Program-made: the position numbers and the translations under genes
Part shown: positions 49,063 to 62,041 of the stretch, one piece after another
Layout of the letters: each line of letters starts with the position of its first letter
Numbering within the stretch: position 1 is the stretch's first letter
The notes under the pieces: generated by a model
Told to the model about the DNA's origin: nothing
Seen by the model: only the letters and a program-made list of their open reading frames with translations
The model's database searches: none
Source: Acetivibrio cellulolyticus CD2
Lineage (GTDB): Bacteria > Bacillota > Clostridia > Acetivibrionales > Acetivibrionaceae
Reading direction: 5' to 3'
NCBI RefSeq assembly: GCF_000179595.2
Contig: NZ_JH556658.1
Span: forward strand, 992,609-1,056,608
Length of the DNA stretch: 64,000 bases

Positions 49063-50796
49063 CTATTTTTCTTTAGCAGGAAATTCATCAATCGTACCCA
49101 GAAGGAACATTCTCATAAATCCAAAGTCTATTGAATTGACGTTTCCATCTCCATTTACATCGCCTTGAACAAAACATTTTTCGGATGTAAACTTATCTAT
49201 CATACCCAAAAGATACATTCTCATAACCCCAAAATCAATAGAGTTTACAGCTCCATCTCCGTGCACATCTCCATATGTTATTTGAGTGTCAGGTATTGTA
49301 TTCCCAAGATATCTTTCCCTTGCAGGATTTGTACCGTCTAAAATATCTGAACCTGTTGATGGCCAATGTAAAGAGTTGTAAAACTTAGGTTTATCACTCA
49401 TGTAATAAGACTTAGGGAAACTTTTATCTGAAATATTTAAGTCCCATTCTATGTTGCCTTCCATATAATTGCCATGTCTTAAAAAGGTAGATGAATCTAT
49501 TCTATGAGGATAGCGTGAATCAGTGTCCCATAAAATATTCCCAGATACCAGCTCATTTCCGATGAAGTTCTGATAATTTGACGAATCCTCCACAGTAATA
49601 CCTTCTTTTTCAATCCTATTTCTTAAAAACGTATTACCCGGTCCTGCTGGGCCCCAGTAGTCTCCAATCGTAACTTCCTGAACAATATTTCCTTCAAATA
49701 AATTTGCATAAGCGTAATGCCCATGAATTGAAATATCACATGGTGTCCATGTACCGCCTTCATTCTGATAGGGTTCGATTGAATAGTTATATCCAAATAC
49801 GTTTCCGTTTGCCCCAATATGTGTCATCATTGAATGTCTTAAATGCTTAAATATATTATTTTCCGCAAGACAGTCTGTAACATGGAATCCCAACTCCACT
49901 CCGTATCCATGCCCTCCCCCGCCCCAGTCGGTGGCGTCTTCAAAAAAACTATCCCTGACTTCAATACGATATCCAGTTGTAACACTGACATGGGCTTTTC
50001 GTGCTAACATACTATGAACATTTTTTATCCAACAGTTTGCTGCATTTTTAAAATAAAACATATTAGTGTCACTGGTATCGATACGTTTTACGGAAAAATC
50101 CTCAAAACCCACATACTCAGCAAATCCCTGAGTTCTGGCAACCGGATTTAACTCAGCTCTATAATCAATTCTCAAAGGTTCATCTATTGTAACTGTGCTT
50201 CCTTCAACAGAAACTATTTTCGCTATCTGACCAACAGCTCCAGATGCCCATGAGGTATTCCAGTCAGGAATTGTGTACATAACCTCCGGGTCATTATCCT
50301 GCTGTATTTCTATATACATTCCGGGCTTTATAAGCTCCGGATTTGAAACAGTGAGCTTTGTAGATCCCTTAGTAAAACCGTCTTCAATTTTAACCCACTG
50401 TCCTCTTTTGTATGTAATGATTTCAAAAGCATCGGAATTGTGATCAACAAGAAGATGTGTCCGTTCAGTCCCTTCACCTCTCAACACAACCGGTTTGTCA
50501 AAAGATAGTTTTGTCTTAATAAGGTAATTTCCTTCAGGTATAAAAACCGCTTCTCCAGCAGTTACCGATTTTATAGCCTCGTTAAACGCCTCATAATCAT
50601 CAGTCACACCGTCACCCTTAGCACCGAAATCTTTAACATTAACCGATATCGATTTTTGAGGTATTCCTCCATCTATTCCTGGGTTCCATTTAATATTTTG
50701 CCCATACACATCAGCAGCATGTCCATCCATTAATCCAAATGACAATAACATAATAATACACATTACTCCAGCTAAAACAACTTTTCCTGATTTCAT
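49063..50796 (-). CDS. Cellulosomal beta-helix protein (pectate-lyase-3 fold) with dockerin
   Basis: A secreted 577-residue protein. The signal peptide ends near 28. A right-handed parallel beta-helix of the Pectate_lyase_3 type (VKDFGAKGDGVTDDYEAFNE, IPEGNYLI) runs to about 490; such folds include polygalacturonases, rhamnogalacturonases and other polysaccharide lyases or hydrolases. Catalytic residues cannot be assigned. The dockerin at about 505-573 has two very alike repeats (GDVHGDGAVNSID and GDVNGDGNVNSID, both with DFGxMRMxLLGxID). It probably attacks pectin-like polymers in the cellulosome. Confidence 0.82.
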   Translation of the reverse strand: MKSGKVVLAGVMCIIMLLSFGLMDGHAADVYGQNIKWNPGIDGGIPQKSISVNVKDFGAKGDGVTDDYEAFNEAIKSVTAGEAVFIPEGNYLIKTKLSFDKPVVLRGEGTERTHLLVDHNSDAFEIITYKRGQWVKIEDGFTKGSTKLTVSNPELIKPGMYIEIQQDNDPEVMYTIPDWNTSWASGAVGQIAKIVSVEGSTVTIDEPLRIDYRAELNPVARTQGFAEYVGFEDFSVKRIDTSDTNMFYFKNAANCWIKNVHSMLARKAHVSVTTGYRIEVRDSFFEDATDWGGGGHGYGVELGFHVTDCLAENNIFKHLRHSMMTHIGANGNVFGYNYSIEPYQNEGGTWTPCDISIHGHYAYANLFEGNIVQEVTIGDYWGPAGPGNTFLRNRIEKEGITVEDSSNYQNFIGNELVSGNILWDTDSRYPHRIDSSTFLRHGNYMEGNIEWDLNISDKSFPKSYYMSDKPKFYNSLHWPSTGSDILDGTNPARERYLGNTIPDTQITYGDVHGDGAVNSIDFGVMRMYLLGMIDKFTSEKCFVQGDVNGDGNVNSIDFGFMRMFLLGTIDEFPAKEK

Positions 50797-50860
50797 ATAA
50801 AATATCCCTTCACATAATACTTCAACAAAATATAACCATAGTTCCGGTATTAGCTAATAC

Positions 50861-51802
50861 CTACTTCCAGTCATCTTTAAATTCTTTACTACGCAGAATT
50901 ATGCTGGTTATAACCACAATTATACTTCCAAGCAGGACAGTTATCAACCTGAAATAAAAAGCTGCCGAACTCTCATATCTTTTGCCGAAAGCAAATAAAC
51001 CCATAATCAGCAATACAAATCCCATTACATTAAAGGATTTGATCCGTTCTTTCTTCTTGTTTTTCACCCTATATTTTGTGTCGAACATAGTCTTTCCAGT
51101 TTTAGTCTGATTACCTTTTGAAAAGGAGAACTCCAGGATTTTTAATATACTTCTAACAGCGCCATAGAGGGTAAAGTAATAAGTATCTGTCTTTTTTACA
51201 TATTTTAATATACCGTATCCTATTTGTTCCTCCAATTCCTCCTGATATGATCGAATTGTACTTTCTTCTACCCGCTCACCCATCTTTCTCAATGCTACTT
51301 TTCTTTTCTGCTTCTCATTGTTCAGATTTTCCCTGTGGTATTTTAGTAACTCTGTCCAATTTAAATCAGGCAGCCTGTAAACCGCTCTATTTTGATGTTT
51401 AAATATTGAAGGTTCCCTATATGTAGTTGTTGTCATAATAAAGCCATCTTCAAATTCCGTTTCGAATGAAATCATCATCTTACGCATATTCTCGTTCTGA
51501 AGCTGATATAAGCTAACCGCAATACCTTCTTCCAGGTTTCTAAATATTCTCATCTTAGTGCCTTTTCCTGGATCCGTAATTAATGAATAATCTCCTACAA
51601 ACTCAAACCCTTCTGATATCAGAACTTGATTGTATTCATTATAAAAATCAGCACTCACTTCAGGCATTGGAGATAAATCAAGTCTCTCGATTTTAGGTTT
51701 TGCCTTCATTTTTACTAAATTTAGTATTAACAAGACACCCAAACAAAACACCCCTGCAATACCCAGTAGCAAGATCAAAATCACTTTAAGCAACATACTC
51801 AT
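50861..51802 (-). CDS. Membrane protein, unknown family
   Basis: A protein of about 313 residues with one N-terminal membrane helix, a long cytoplasmic-facing alpha/beta region (FYNEYNQVLISEGFEFVGDY, then MTTTTYREPSIFKHQN), and two helices at the C-terminus. I do not recognise it. GGAGGAG lies five bases before ATG 51802; ATG 51796 is an alternative. It is read in the same direction as the VanZ-like gene upstream but with no overlap. Confidence 0.55.
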   Translation of the reverse strand: MSMLLKVILILLLGIAGVFCLGVLLILNLVKMKAKPKIERLDLSPMPEVSADFYNEYNQVLISEGFEFVGDYSLITDPGKGTKMRIFRNLEEGIAVSLYQLQNENMRKMMISFETEFEDGFIMTTTTYREPSIFKHQNRAVYRLPDLNWTELLKYHRENLNNEKQKRKVALRKMGERVEESTIRSYQEELEEQIGYGILKYVKKTDTYYFTLYGAVRSILKILEFSFSKGNQTKTGKTMFDTKYRVKNKKKERIKSFNVMGFVLLIMGLFAFGKRYESSAAFYFRLITVLLGSIIVVITSIILRSKEFKDDWK

Positions 51803-51885
51803 TCGCTCCTCCATTCCCCAAATAAACTCAAGGTAAATTGTGTTATGCTTGATATAAACACCAAACTATAAATTTGAAAAAAACA

Positions 51886-52404
51886 TTATAAGTACTTTCT
51901 AAGGTTTTCGCCTCCTATATAAACACTGATTTCCTTAAAAGTATAATAAATAATCAAAGCAATCCCTATCTGAAAAATAACAAGAACTAAATTTATCAGA
52001 GCATGTTTTATACCTTTTAAACTCTTGAATCTCTCATAAATCAGCCTGTATAAACCAAATGAAATCAAAATACCTGCACTATTGGAAATAAGGTCCCTTA
52101 ATCTAAAATGACCTTCTGTAAAAAATATTTGAGTAATTTCGATAATAATTGAAAATGAAATTATACTTACAAAGGTCAGCAAATACTTTTTGGGCTTGCC
52201 ATCTAAAGCCTTTAACATAAAAATAGCCATAATTCCAAATCCAATAATATGAAGTTTATTAGTAAGTGAAATACAAATATCAAGAAGTCCCAATCTAAAA
52301 TCCAATTCCCCAAAATGCATTACAAATCCGCTCTGTAGCGGAGTATAAATCAAATACAGTATTCCAATAATAGTAACTAAAACAAATGAAAACTTTTTAT
52401 TCAT
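51886..52404 (-). CDS. VanZ-family membrane protein
   Basis: A 172-residue membrane protein with about five hydrophobic helices and the VanZ-like pattern: KLHIIGFGIMAIFML, LDGKPKKYLL, ITQIFFTEGHFRLRDLISNS. VanZ-like proteins occur in glycopeptide resistance and in cell-envelope functions. ATG 52404 follows GGAGA; the in-frame ATG at 52419 overlaps it. No van gene is nearby, so a resistance role is not supported. Confidence 0.75.
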   Translation of the reverse strand: MNKKFSFVLVTIIGILYLIYTPLQSGFVMHFGELDFRLGLLDICISLTNKLHIIGFGIMAIFMLKALDGKPKKYLLTFVSIISFSIIIEITQIFFTEGHFRLRDLISNSAGILISFGLYRLIYERFKSLKGIKHALINLVLVIFQIGIALIIYYTFKEISVYIGGENLRKYL

Positions 52405-52498
52405 ACTTATCTCCATCATTAGTTTTATATAATTATATCAAATAATCCCATAATTATCTACTTCCCACCACAACTTATTAATATCATAACTCATCACC

Positions 52499-52526
52499 TT
52501 CCTTTAAAATTTATATCATTTTTCCA
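52499..52526 (-). repeat. Truncated copy of the coiled-coil genes' upstream region
   Basis: These 28 bases match the conserved region upstream of the coiled-coil gene at 48827-48872, with an internal deletion of about 13 bases. No coiled-coil gene follows, so it is probably a remnant of a third copy. Confidence 0.4.
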
Positions 52527-52577
52527 GCCTAATCTTCTTTCAGAGATGATCGAAAAATCATAAGCGATAGAACACAA

Positions 52578-52614
52578 AAATCAGCTTCAACTTTTCAGTG
52601 AAGCTGATTTTTTC
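52578..52614. terminator. Terminator after the XynZ-like gene
   Basis: AAATCAGCTTCA (52578-52589) pairs perfectly with TGAAGCTGATTT (52599-52610), with T-runs on both sides. Confidence 0.92.
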
Positions 52615-52668
52615 CTTCTTTTGCGATCTTTTTAATATACAAGTAGTTAATTATAGCTTACAATATCA

Positions 52669-55694
<3,026 letters not shown>

Positions 55695-57392
55695 TTAACT
55701 TTTATATACGGAAGGAAATGAGAGTAGTTTTTCAATTTCTTCAACGGGAATTGGCTTACTGAAATAATACCCTTGCGCTTTATCACATTTATGTTCCTTT
55801 ATAAACTCCAACTGTTTTTTTGTTTCAATACCCTCAGCTATAACAGTTAGATTCATCTTGTGTGCGAGAGCTATTATTGACTCGGCTATTGCTTCTTCCT
55901 TTGAATCTTCGGTAATTTCATTCATAAATGATTTATCAATTTTAATAGTATCAATAGGCAGCTTTTTTAGATAATTTAGCGAAGAATATCCCGTTCCAAA
56001 ATCATCAAGGGACATTTTCACTCCAATTGCCTTTAAATTCTTCAATATACCTAAAGCAACATCCAGATCTTTCATAACCAGGCTCTCGGTTATTTCAAGT
56101 TCAAGATAATTCGCCTCTATTCCTGTATCTTTAATAATTTCATTTAATCCCACTGTAAAATTCTCATGCAAAAAGTCTTTACTTGTCAGATTTACAGAAA
56201 TGGTAATGGTCTTAATACCTGAAGCTATCCAAGCTTTTAACTGCTTGCATGCTGTCCGCATTACAAACTCATCGATTTCAACAATTTGACCTGAAGCTTC
56301 AGCTATTGGAATGAATTTTGCTGGCTGAATTATTCCCTCAGTAGGATGGTTCCACCTCACAAGCGCCTCAACGCCCTTTATTTCCATTGTTTCAATGTCA
56401 ATTTGAGGCTGGTAGTATACCACAAACTCTCTATTCTTTATTGCTTTCCTTATCTTGTTTTCCATTTCCATTTTTTCAGAGACCTTATCATTCATATCCT
56501 GACAAAAAAACAAAAAGCAGTTTTTACCCTTCTCCTTGGCCTGATACATTGCGGTATCTGCATTCTTGTATAATGTTTGCAAATCCGTACCATCAAAAGG
56601 ATATATGACCATACCAATACTAGCAGTTATAAAAAACTCCTTTCCACATATGTTCCATTGCCTTGAAAACAAATTCATAATACTTTTTGCTTTATTTTCG
56701 ATTGTATCTTTAGAATATATATTACTAAGGAGTATTAGAAATTCATCGCCTCCAAGACGTCCGACAATATCACTTTCATCCATGCAGTTTTTAAGCTCTG
56801 AGGCAATGTTTTTTAAGAGCTGATCTCCATAATCATGCCCCATAATATCATTTACCATTTTAAAATTATCCAGATCAAGAAATAGAAACGAAAACTTTAT
56901 ATTATTAGATGTTTTTAGTATATCTTCAATTTTTTCAAGCATAAACCTTCTGTTGGGAAGACCTGTTAAAAAATCATAATATGCAAACTTCTTTAATTCC
57001 TTCATACTTTTCTTTAGCTTATTTTCTGACTCTAACAGCTTTTTATAGCTTCTTTCTCTAGACTCTTCTTTTATCTGAATAATTTTCACAAGACTTTTAA
57101 TCATAAAATATAGCATAACAGCAGTAAATAATACATAAAACCAACCTTTATATGTCTGCAAATTCTTTAATGTATTTACGTCATTTGCTGCATATCCGGT
57201 TATAATATTATCTGAGTAGAATATCCACATACAGCCGAAAGCCAAATAAATAAGTGATATTATTAACGGTGCATATTTAATACAGCAAATTTTTTCACTC
57301 ATAAAAAACAAAGGCAGTATTCTTATCCCTTTTTTACTGGGCTTTACTTCACTGCTCTCTTTAGAGTCAATGCCATACTTATTGTTTTCCAT
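55695..57392 (-). CDS. Membrane GGDEF-EAL protein (cyclic-di-GMP turnover)
   Basis: A 565-residue protein. Two membrane helices (about 40-62 and 84-103) and a coiled coil lead to a GGDEF domain (about 135-300; GGDEF motif intact) and an EAL domain (about 315-560; EALVRW, ELEITES, DDFGTGYSSL, KIDKSF and AEGIET all intact). Both synthesis and breakdown of cyclic di-GMP may thus be possible. The inhibitory I-site RxxD ahead of GGDEF is not present (DESD instead of RxxD). Start ATG with GAGGG just upstream. Single-gene transcript. Confidence 0.92.
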   Translation of the reverse strand: MENNKYGIDSKESSEVKPSKKGIRILPLFFMSEKICCIKYAPLIISLIYLAFGCMWIFYSDNIITGYAANDVNTLKNLQTYKGWFYVLFTAVMLYFMIKSLVKIIQIKEESRERSYKKLLESENKLKKSMKELKKFAYYDFLTGLPNRRFMLEKIEDILKTSNNIKFSFLFLDLDNFKMVNDIMGHDYGDQLLKNIASELKNCMDESDIVGRLGGDEFLILLSNIYSKDTIENKAKSIMNLFSRQWNICGKEFFITASIGMVIYPFDGTDLQTLYKNADTAMYQAKEKGKNCFLFFCQDMNDKVSEKMEMENKIRKAIKNREFVVYYQPQIDIETMEIKGVEALVRWNHPTEGIIQPAKFIPIAEASGQIVEIDEFVMRTACKQLKAWIASGIKTITISVNLTSKDFLHENFTVGLNEIIKDTGIEANYLELEITESLVMKDLDVALGILKNLKAIGVKMSLDDFGTGYSSLNYLKKLPIDTIKIDKSFMNEITEDSKEEAIAESIIALAHKMNLTVIAEGIETKKQLEFIKEHKCDKAQGYYFSKPIPVEEIEKLLSFPSVYKS

Positions 57393-57637
57393 ATATCCCT
57401 CACATTTTATAAAGTAATCAATATATTAACGGAATTATATAATACAGCATCATAATTAATTAATAAAAGAAAAGCATAAATCTATAGATAAAACAAAATT
57501 ACGTCAACACTTAAAGTAATTTGATAATATTGTTTAATTTTAACATAGAACGACAAATAAATCCAGCAAAAAAGATAATTTTATGATTTTCAACATTTTT
57601 CAACATAGGTTAAGAATTACTCCACTCTGAATTAGTT

Positions 57638-58795
57638 TTATTCACCAATCTTCTCAGCAGATAATTGACCAGAATCCGTCAAATGGATCTCGTATTTTAT
57701 TTGGGTTGCCTTACTTTCAACTTTAACAGTTACATAAATCTTTCTATCTTTTTCATCAAAGATTCGCTTATATGTACTCAAATCGTGTGTTTGAAATTCC
57801 TCCCATTTATCATTAAATATTTTACTTCTGTACTCGAACCAATCATTGGTTATTACTGTGTTCACGAAAAATATATTACCACTTTTCAAACTATTAACAA
57901 TATAAAGGTCGCCTGTCTTTTTATCAATAATCAACTCAGTCGGTAGCCCATCCCTTGTATTATAGGGTATCTTCTCAATTACTTCTTGTGATTTTTCTTT
58001 ATTATATTTTTGAAGCAACTTACAATTTAAACAAGAATCTTCACCAGTAAATACATTAAAAATATATTGAGCATCTTCTAAGTTTTCAATTTTAAACGCA
58101 AACTCTTTTATTTGGATATTATCACTTTTCGTTATGATGATATCCCCTTTCGAACCAAAAAATACTGCTTTTATTCCTTTTAATTGTTGAGGATCAACTC
58201 CCGTATAAATGCTAAAATCTTGGTTTTTATCTACATTTGTTATTGGGATTAGGTTATTTATATAATTCTTTTTTGAAGGAAACTTTACAAATAATGTAGC
58301 CTCAGAGCAATCATCGTTAGTATATAGTCCGTACTCTCCTTGGTCCTTTCCGTAACAATCAACGATTATATGATCTAAATTTATATAACTTTTCAACTCT
58401 ACATTGTTACTACTTAGTTTTCTATACTGATTTTCAATTTTAACATCCCCTTCAATTTTCCAATTCTCTAACCTTTTTATTTGAAATGCTTTAGCTGCTC
58501 CTTCTATCGGTAGTAACACAATAGGACAAATAAGAAAATTCATTATAAGCGCTGCTATAATAAACTTTACAATGCCTCTTTCTCGGGTTATGAAAAGAAA
58601 GTTCACCCCTATACCAAGTAATACAATAAAAATTCCTTTTGTGTAGCATATATATCCACCTGTAGGTATTATATCCCAGGTATAATTTTTCATTCCAAGC
58701 TCAGTTTGTATTGTTAAAATCATCATAATTGCGAAATGAATAACAGCAAATATTATAAAATAAATTATCCCTTTCTTACCCCTCTCATTACCCAT
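57638..58795 (-). CDS. Membrane protein with extracytoplasmic domain, unknown
   Basis: A 385-residue protein with three to four N-terminal helices (about 10-28, 44-68, 74-96) and a C-terminal soluble domain of about 270 residues, beta-rich, with a Cys pair (CLNC). I do not recognise the family. AAAGGAA precedes the start. No operon partner. Confidence 0.5.
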   Translation of the reverse strand: MGNERGKKGIIYFIIFAVIHFAIMMILTIQTELGMKNYTWDIIPTGGYICYTKGIFIVLLGIGVNFLFITRERGIVKFIIAALIMNFLICPIVLLPIEGAAKAFQIKRLENWKIEGDVKIENQYRKLSSNNVELKSYINLDHIIVDCYGKDQGEYGLYTNDDCSEATLFVKFPSKKNYINNLIPITNVDKNQDFSIYTGVDPQQLKGIKAVFFGSKGDIIITKSDNIQIKEFAFKIENLEDAQYIFNVFTGEDSCLNCKLLQKYNKEKSQEVIEKIPYNTRDGLPTELIIDKKTGDLYIVNSLKSGNIFFVNTVITNDWFEYRSKIFNDKWEEFQTHDLSTYKRIFDEKDRKIYVTVKVESKATQIKYEIHLTDSGQLSAEKIGE

Positions 58796-59279
58796 AATTA
58801 TTATTCCTTTCTATATTTATTGAGTAGCCAGTTTTTTTGATATAAACTAAAGAACCCCTTTTCGATGTTGGTGTACAAATAATTATATAGTATTATTACA
58901 AGAATTGTAAGATGACAAATGTCACTATTTCAAAGTGCCATATATAAATCATGTTTCCAGTTTCCCGGCTACTTACCGAGAAATTTCGTTTTTGCATTAA
59001 TATTTATATTCAAAATGCTTTTTTGCGGATGTCACAGAGGACTTTGAATCGGCTTACGAAGTGTCTTTTCAGAAAGTTGCGGAACCAAAGCAGGAAAGGA
59101 ATACAATAATATCAAATATCGTATTCCTTTTTTTGTTCTTCTAGCAAGCGTTGATTTTACTGTTACATTTGACACCTGCTTTGTTAACAACGGAATTAAT
59201 TCAATTTATCGGTATTCTATAGCACTCGATGGGATTTTTGCATCCCATAGTGCAGTGTTGTTATAGAGATTTTGTTTCG
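58796..59279. other. Spacer with a coding remnant and two hairpins
   Basis: A frame open on the plus strand from 59001 to about 59144 includes ADVTEDFESAYEVSFQKVAE, which looks like a gene tail. It runs through a terminator-like hairpin (AGGAATAC 59097-59104 with GTATTCCT 59121-59128, then a T-run), so the true end is disturbed. 59223-59252 holds a second hairpin (ATGGGAT/ATCCCAT), probably the terminator of the nuclease-fold gene. Confidence 0.4.
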
Positions 59280-61226
59280 TTACTGGTTTTCAGCTTTTAT
59301 TAGTTTCCCAACCCGGTAATAAGGAATACTCTCACCAGATTTGAAATACACCACAATCACATTATGGTTATTGTCCATGGTCAAAGCGATTTTAGAGCAT
59401 TGAGCATTGATGCCAATAGTGTTACCTGTATTCCACAAAATATTATTGTTGGCGGTATCAATATTTCCGATGGCATACCATATATCCTTAGTCGTTTCAG
59501 TAGTATATACGTAAGCCACATTAGAATTATTATCCATGGCAACCGCCACTCCTGTAACGTCTTCATCGTTAGAGTCATCAAATTTGCTCGTAACCTTCCA
59601 ACTGATATCTTTTTTTGATGGGTCCAGCACGCCTAACCGGTAGTAGTGTTGTTCTTTATGATCATTACCTCGATGGGCTTCTACCACAAACAAATTGTCA
59701 TTCATGGTCACGGCGGGGTTATAACCGTCAGTATAACTATTACCCTCATCATGCCATTCAATGCTAGTTTGTGAATCTCCGGAAGACACCACTTTTCCGA
59801 TATTTGCAGAAAGTTCTTGATCATGTTTTTTTGATTGCCCACGATGCACTTCAACGATATTCATTTTATTATCCATGGCTACAGCCAGATCCTTACCCGT
59901 ATCATAATTATGTGAGTCTGCGGGTTGCCAGTCGATTTTCCACGAGGGTTTGCTCTCATCATTGTACTCGAGTGCGAGTTTGCCCACCCGGTATCTATGA
60001 TCGTCCTCATCAGAATCAGTGTGTACTTCGACGATATTGTCACAATCATCAATAGCGACTGCTATTCTTTTTCCTTGACCCGTTTCATAGACTTGGGAAG
60101 CGGTATCGGCGGTATTCCATTCGATGTATGCTGTTCCAGTATCATCGGAATCATTTAGATTATATTTATTGAACCTTAGATAACCTACCATGTAATAGTG
60201 GTTGCCATGTTCATCGCAATGGACTTCGACCAAATGGTTTTCGTTATTCATAGCAATCGCCAGGATCGAATCGTTATCGAATCCGCTGCTTTCATCCGGG
60301 AACTGGATTTCTTCGCCCCACTCAATTGTTGTCGAACTGCCTCCCTCGGAATAATCAAGTTGCAAGTGCACGCCTTTATGGTCGGAGGCAGGTATTGAAT
60401 CAGCGTTTTTAAAATTAATAATTTCGTGATCTCCAAACGTACTACTCCCATTGCGCACCAATATGTAATCGAAAATCCCCCAACTTTTATCGGATGGAAG
60501 GTTACTAGGATCATCCCAGGCGTGATAAGTAATATCATCTCGAGTTGGTTGGTAACCTTTTTTAAAGCCCGCTTCTAAGGCTTGGCCGATGGTATTATTA
60601 TATACTGCTATGGCATCATCATCTTTAGGAATGTTATAAATGTCCGAACTTGAAGTATCAAAGACATTTAAATCACCACATATTATTACCGGCTCATTTG
60701 CGTCATTAAAGTGTTCTCTAATTCTTTCCAGTATTAACGACATAGAATCTTTCCGTTTTTCTCCTTCCGGATCTTGATCCTCACTGGGCTGGATAAAATG
60801 TGTACTCACTAAACCTAATTTCTTGCCTGCGGCAATTTCGAATTCAAGGAGCATTGCCACTCTATAACTACCCCATTTTCCTCCAGGCAACGATATCTTT
60901 TCTTTTTCCCCTATGTTTTGGTAGTTTGAAAACACTGCAATAGATTCTCCATCTAAGGATACGCCATTTTTATTTCTGTGTGTATACCATTTCACTGAAG
61001 TTGTTTGCTCAAGGGAATCTTTCACTTGCTCTACTTGATTGCCTCCATCATTTTTGTTGATCTCTTCTACACAGATAAGCCATACTCCCTCCGGGTCCTG
61101 TTTATACAGGTTACTGAACCCGTTTTCAAATACTTCTAATGCGGCCTCCTTACTTTTGATAATCTTATTGCGGTCTTCCCCGTTTTTACCCATAGCCATG
61201 TTATAGCTAACAATATGGATCTTCAT
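59280..61226 (-). CDS. Endonuclease/exonuclease/phosphatase-fold enzyme fused to a six-repeat propeller
   Basis: A 648-residue protein. The N-terminal half (about 1-310) is a DNase-I-like EEP domain: SYNMAMG, VEEINKND, VSTHF, GDLNVF, FDYILV and SDHKG give the metal and catalytic residues. The second half has six repeats of about 55 residues each with AVAMDNxxNIVEVH-type and YRVGKL-type elements, a propeller-like arrangement resembling bacterial lectins. No signal peptide is found from ATG 61226, which has AGAGGGGGT five bases ahead; the in-frame start at 61268 adds none. The substrate may be nucleic acid, phosphoinositide or sphingomyelin; sugar binding by the propeller is possible. A rather high local GC content suggests transfer. 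Confidence 0.75.
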   Translation of the reverse strand: MKIHIVSYNMAMGKNGEDRNKIIKSKEAALEVFENGFSNLYKQDPEGVWLICVEEINKNDGGNQVEQVKDSLEQTTSVKWYTHRNKNGVSLDGESIAVFSNYQNIGEKEKISLPGGKWGSYRVAMLLEFEIAAGKKLGLVSTHFIQPSEDQDPEGEKRKDSMSLILERIREHFNDANEPVIICGDLNVFDTSSSDIYNIPKDDDAIAVYNNTIGQALEAGFKKGYQPTRDDITYHAWDDPSNLPSDKSWGIFDYILVRNGSSTFGDHEIINFKNADSIPASDHKGVHLQLDYSEGGSSTTIEWGEEIQFPDESSGFDNDSILAIAMNNENHLVEVHCDEHGNHYYMVGYLRFNKYNLNDSDDTGTAYIEWNTADTASQVYETGQGKRIAVAIDDCDNIVEVHTDSDEDDHRYRVGKLALEYNDESKPSWKIDWQPADSHNYDTGKDLAVAMDNKMNIVEVHRGQSKKHDQELSANIGKVVSSGDSQTSIEWHDEGNSYTDGYNPAVTMNDNLFVVEAHRGNDHKEQHYYRLGVLDPSKKDISWKVTSKFDDSNDEDVTGVAVAMDNNSNVAYVYTTETTKDIWYAIGNIDTANNNILWNTGNTIGINAQCSKIALTMDNNHNVIVVYFKSGESIPYYRVGKLIKAENQ

Positions 61227-61641
61227 GTTATACCCCCTCTTTTTTTGGTTCTCATAGACATAACTCAATTTAACTAATAGGACTTCCCTTTATAATTATA
61301 CTCAGATTTTATCTTTTATTCCACTTAATTCCACATATACAATCAATAATAGTAAATTCATCTATTCTTTCACTATTCACCCTTTTATTTTAAAGTACTG
61401 TATGTCTTCATCCTAACAAGTCATGACCGCAGGAAAATTGACCGAAAGAAAAGTTGACAAAACGCTTCTGAAATCCAAATCAATACTCAATGGATAGAGT
61501 TTTGGAAGTCAACAGGAGTTTACCGAGTGTTGCTGATGATTGGAAGTTTTCTTTTAGGCATCAGCTATGTATGGTATATTAAATTCATAATAGAATTTTC
61601 AGAATAAAACCTTTTTATTATTTAAAGGTAAGGTGACAGTT
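61227..61641. other. Spacer with gene debris upstream of the duplicated module
   Basis: A 415-base gap, holding the membrane-protein remnant at 61458-61607. The rest is AT-rich without clear features. Confidence 0.4.
61458..61607 (+). pseudogene. Membrane-protein tail remnant
   Basis: A 49-codon frame ends at TAA 61605-61607; it reads TQWIEFWKSTGVYRV and then a hydrophobic helix (LLMIGSFLLGISYVWYIKFI). It is closed by an in-frame TGA just upstream and lacks a start, so it is a 3' remnant. A related short sequence recurs at 62135-62160 and, inverted, at 45621-45645. Confidence 0.4.
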
Positions 61642-61887
61642 ATGAAATGGGAAGAAGTTAAAAGAGTTTACCCTAATCAATATGTTCTTTTGACTGCTCT
61701 TGAACACCATATTGAAGGAAATAAAAAATATATAGATGATATGGCTGTGATTCGATCAATACAAGACCCAAAAGAAGCCACAAAAATATTAGTCAAGTGT
61801 AAAGGTGATAATTTTGTATACCACACAGCAAAAGACCAGGTTGTTATGGAAATAGTAACCAATCCTGTGTATAGAGGAGTATTATAA
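61642..61887 (+). CDS. MKWEEVK-type small protein, copy 1
   Basis: An 81-residue protein beginning MKWEEVKRVYPNQYVLLTAL and later VYHTAKDQVVMEI. It is clearly homologous to the protein at 62269. ATG 61642 follows AAGGTGA; the in-frame GTG (61633) overlaps that site. It is followed, one base after its stop, by the truncated retropepsin-like gene. Genes like these are known to occur side by side in Firmicutes, but function is not established to my knowledge. Confidence 0.65.
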   Translation: MKWEEVKRVYPNQYVLLTALEHHIEGNKKYIDDMAVIRSIQDPKEATKILVKCKGDNFVYHTAKDQVVMEIVTNPVYRGVL

Positions 61888-61888
61888 A

Positions 61889-62041
61889 ATGGAGATTAAA
61901 TTAAACAATGGTATTTTGTATGCTACTTTGGAACTAACTTATAATGGCAAATCAAAAATATTAGATGATATTATTATTGATACCGTAGCGGCACATTCTA
62001 TATCTGATCTGAAAAATCTAAAAATATACCCGTATGAATAG
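61889..62041 (+). pseudogene. Retropepsin-like aspartic protease, truncated, copy 1
   Basis: A 50-codon frame starting MEIKLNNGILYATLEL, with IIIDTVAAHSI where family members have a DTG motif; Gly is replaced by Val. The frame ends at TAG 62039-62041, after about one third of the normal length. The rest of the protein is missing, so the copy is inactive. Confidence 0.6.

Noticed and set aside
51886..52404. Vancomycin resistance locus from the VanZ-like gene
   Set aside because: No vanH, vanA, vanX or sensor genes are near; VanZ-family proteins are common without resistance.
59001..59144. An intact plus-strand gene
   Set aside because: No start codon with a ribosome site, an in-frame stop just upstream, and a terminator hairpin inside the frame point to a remnant.
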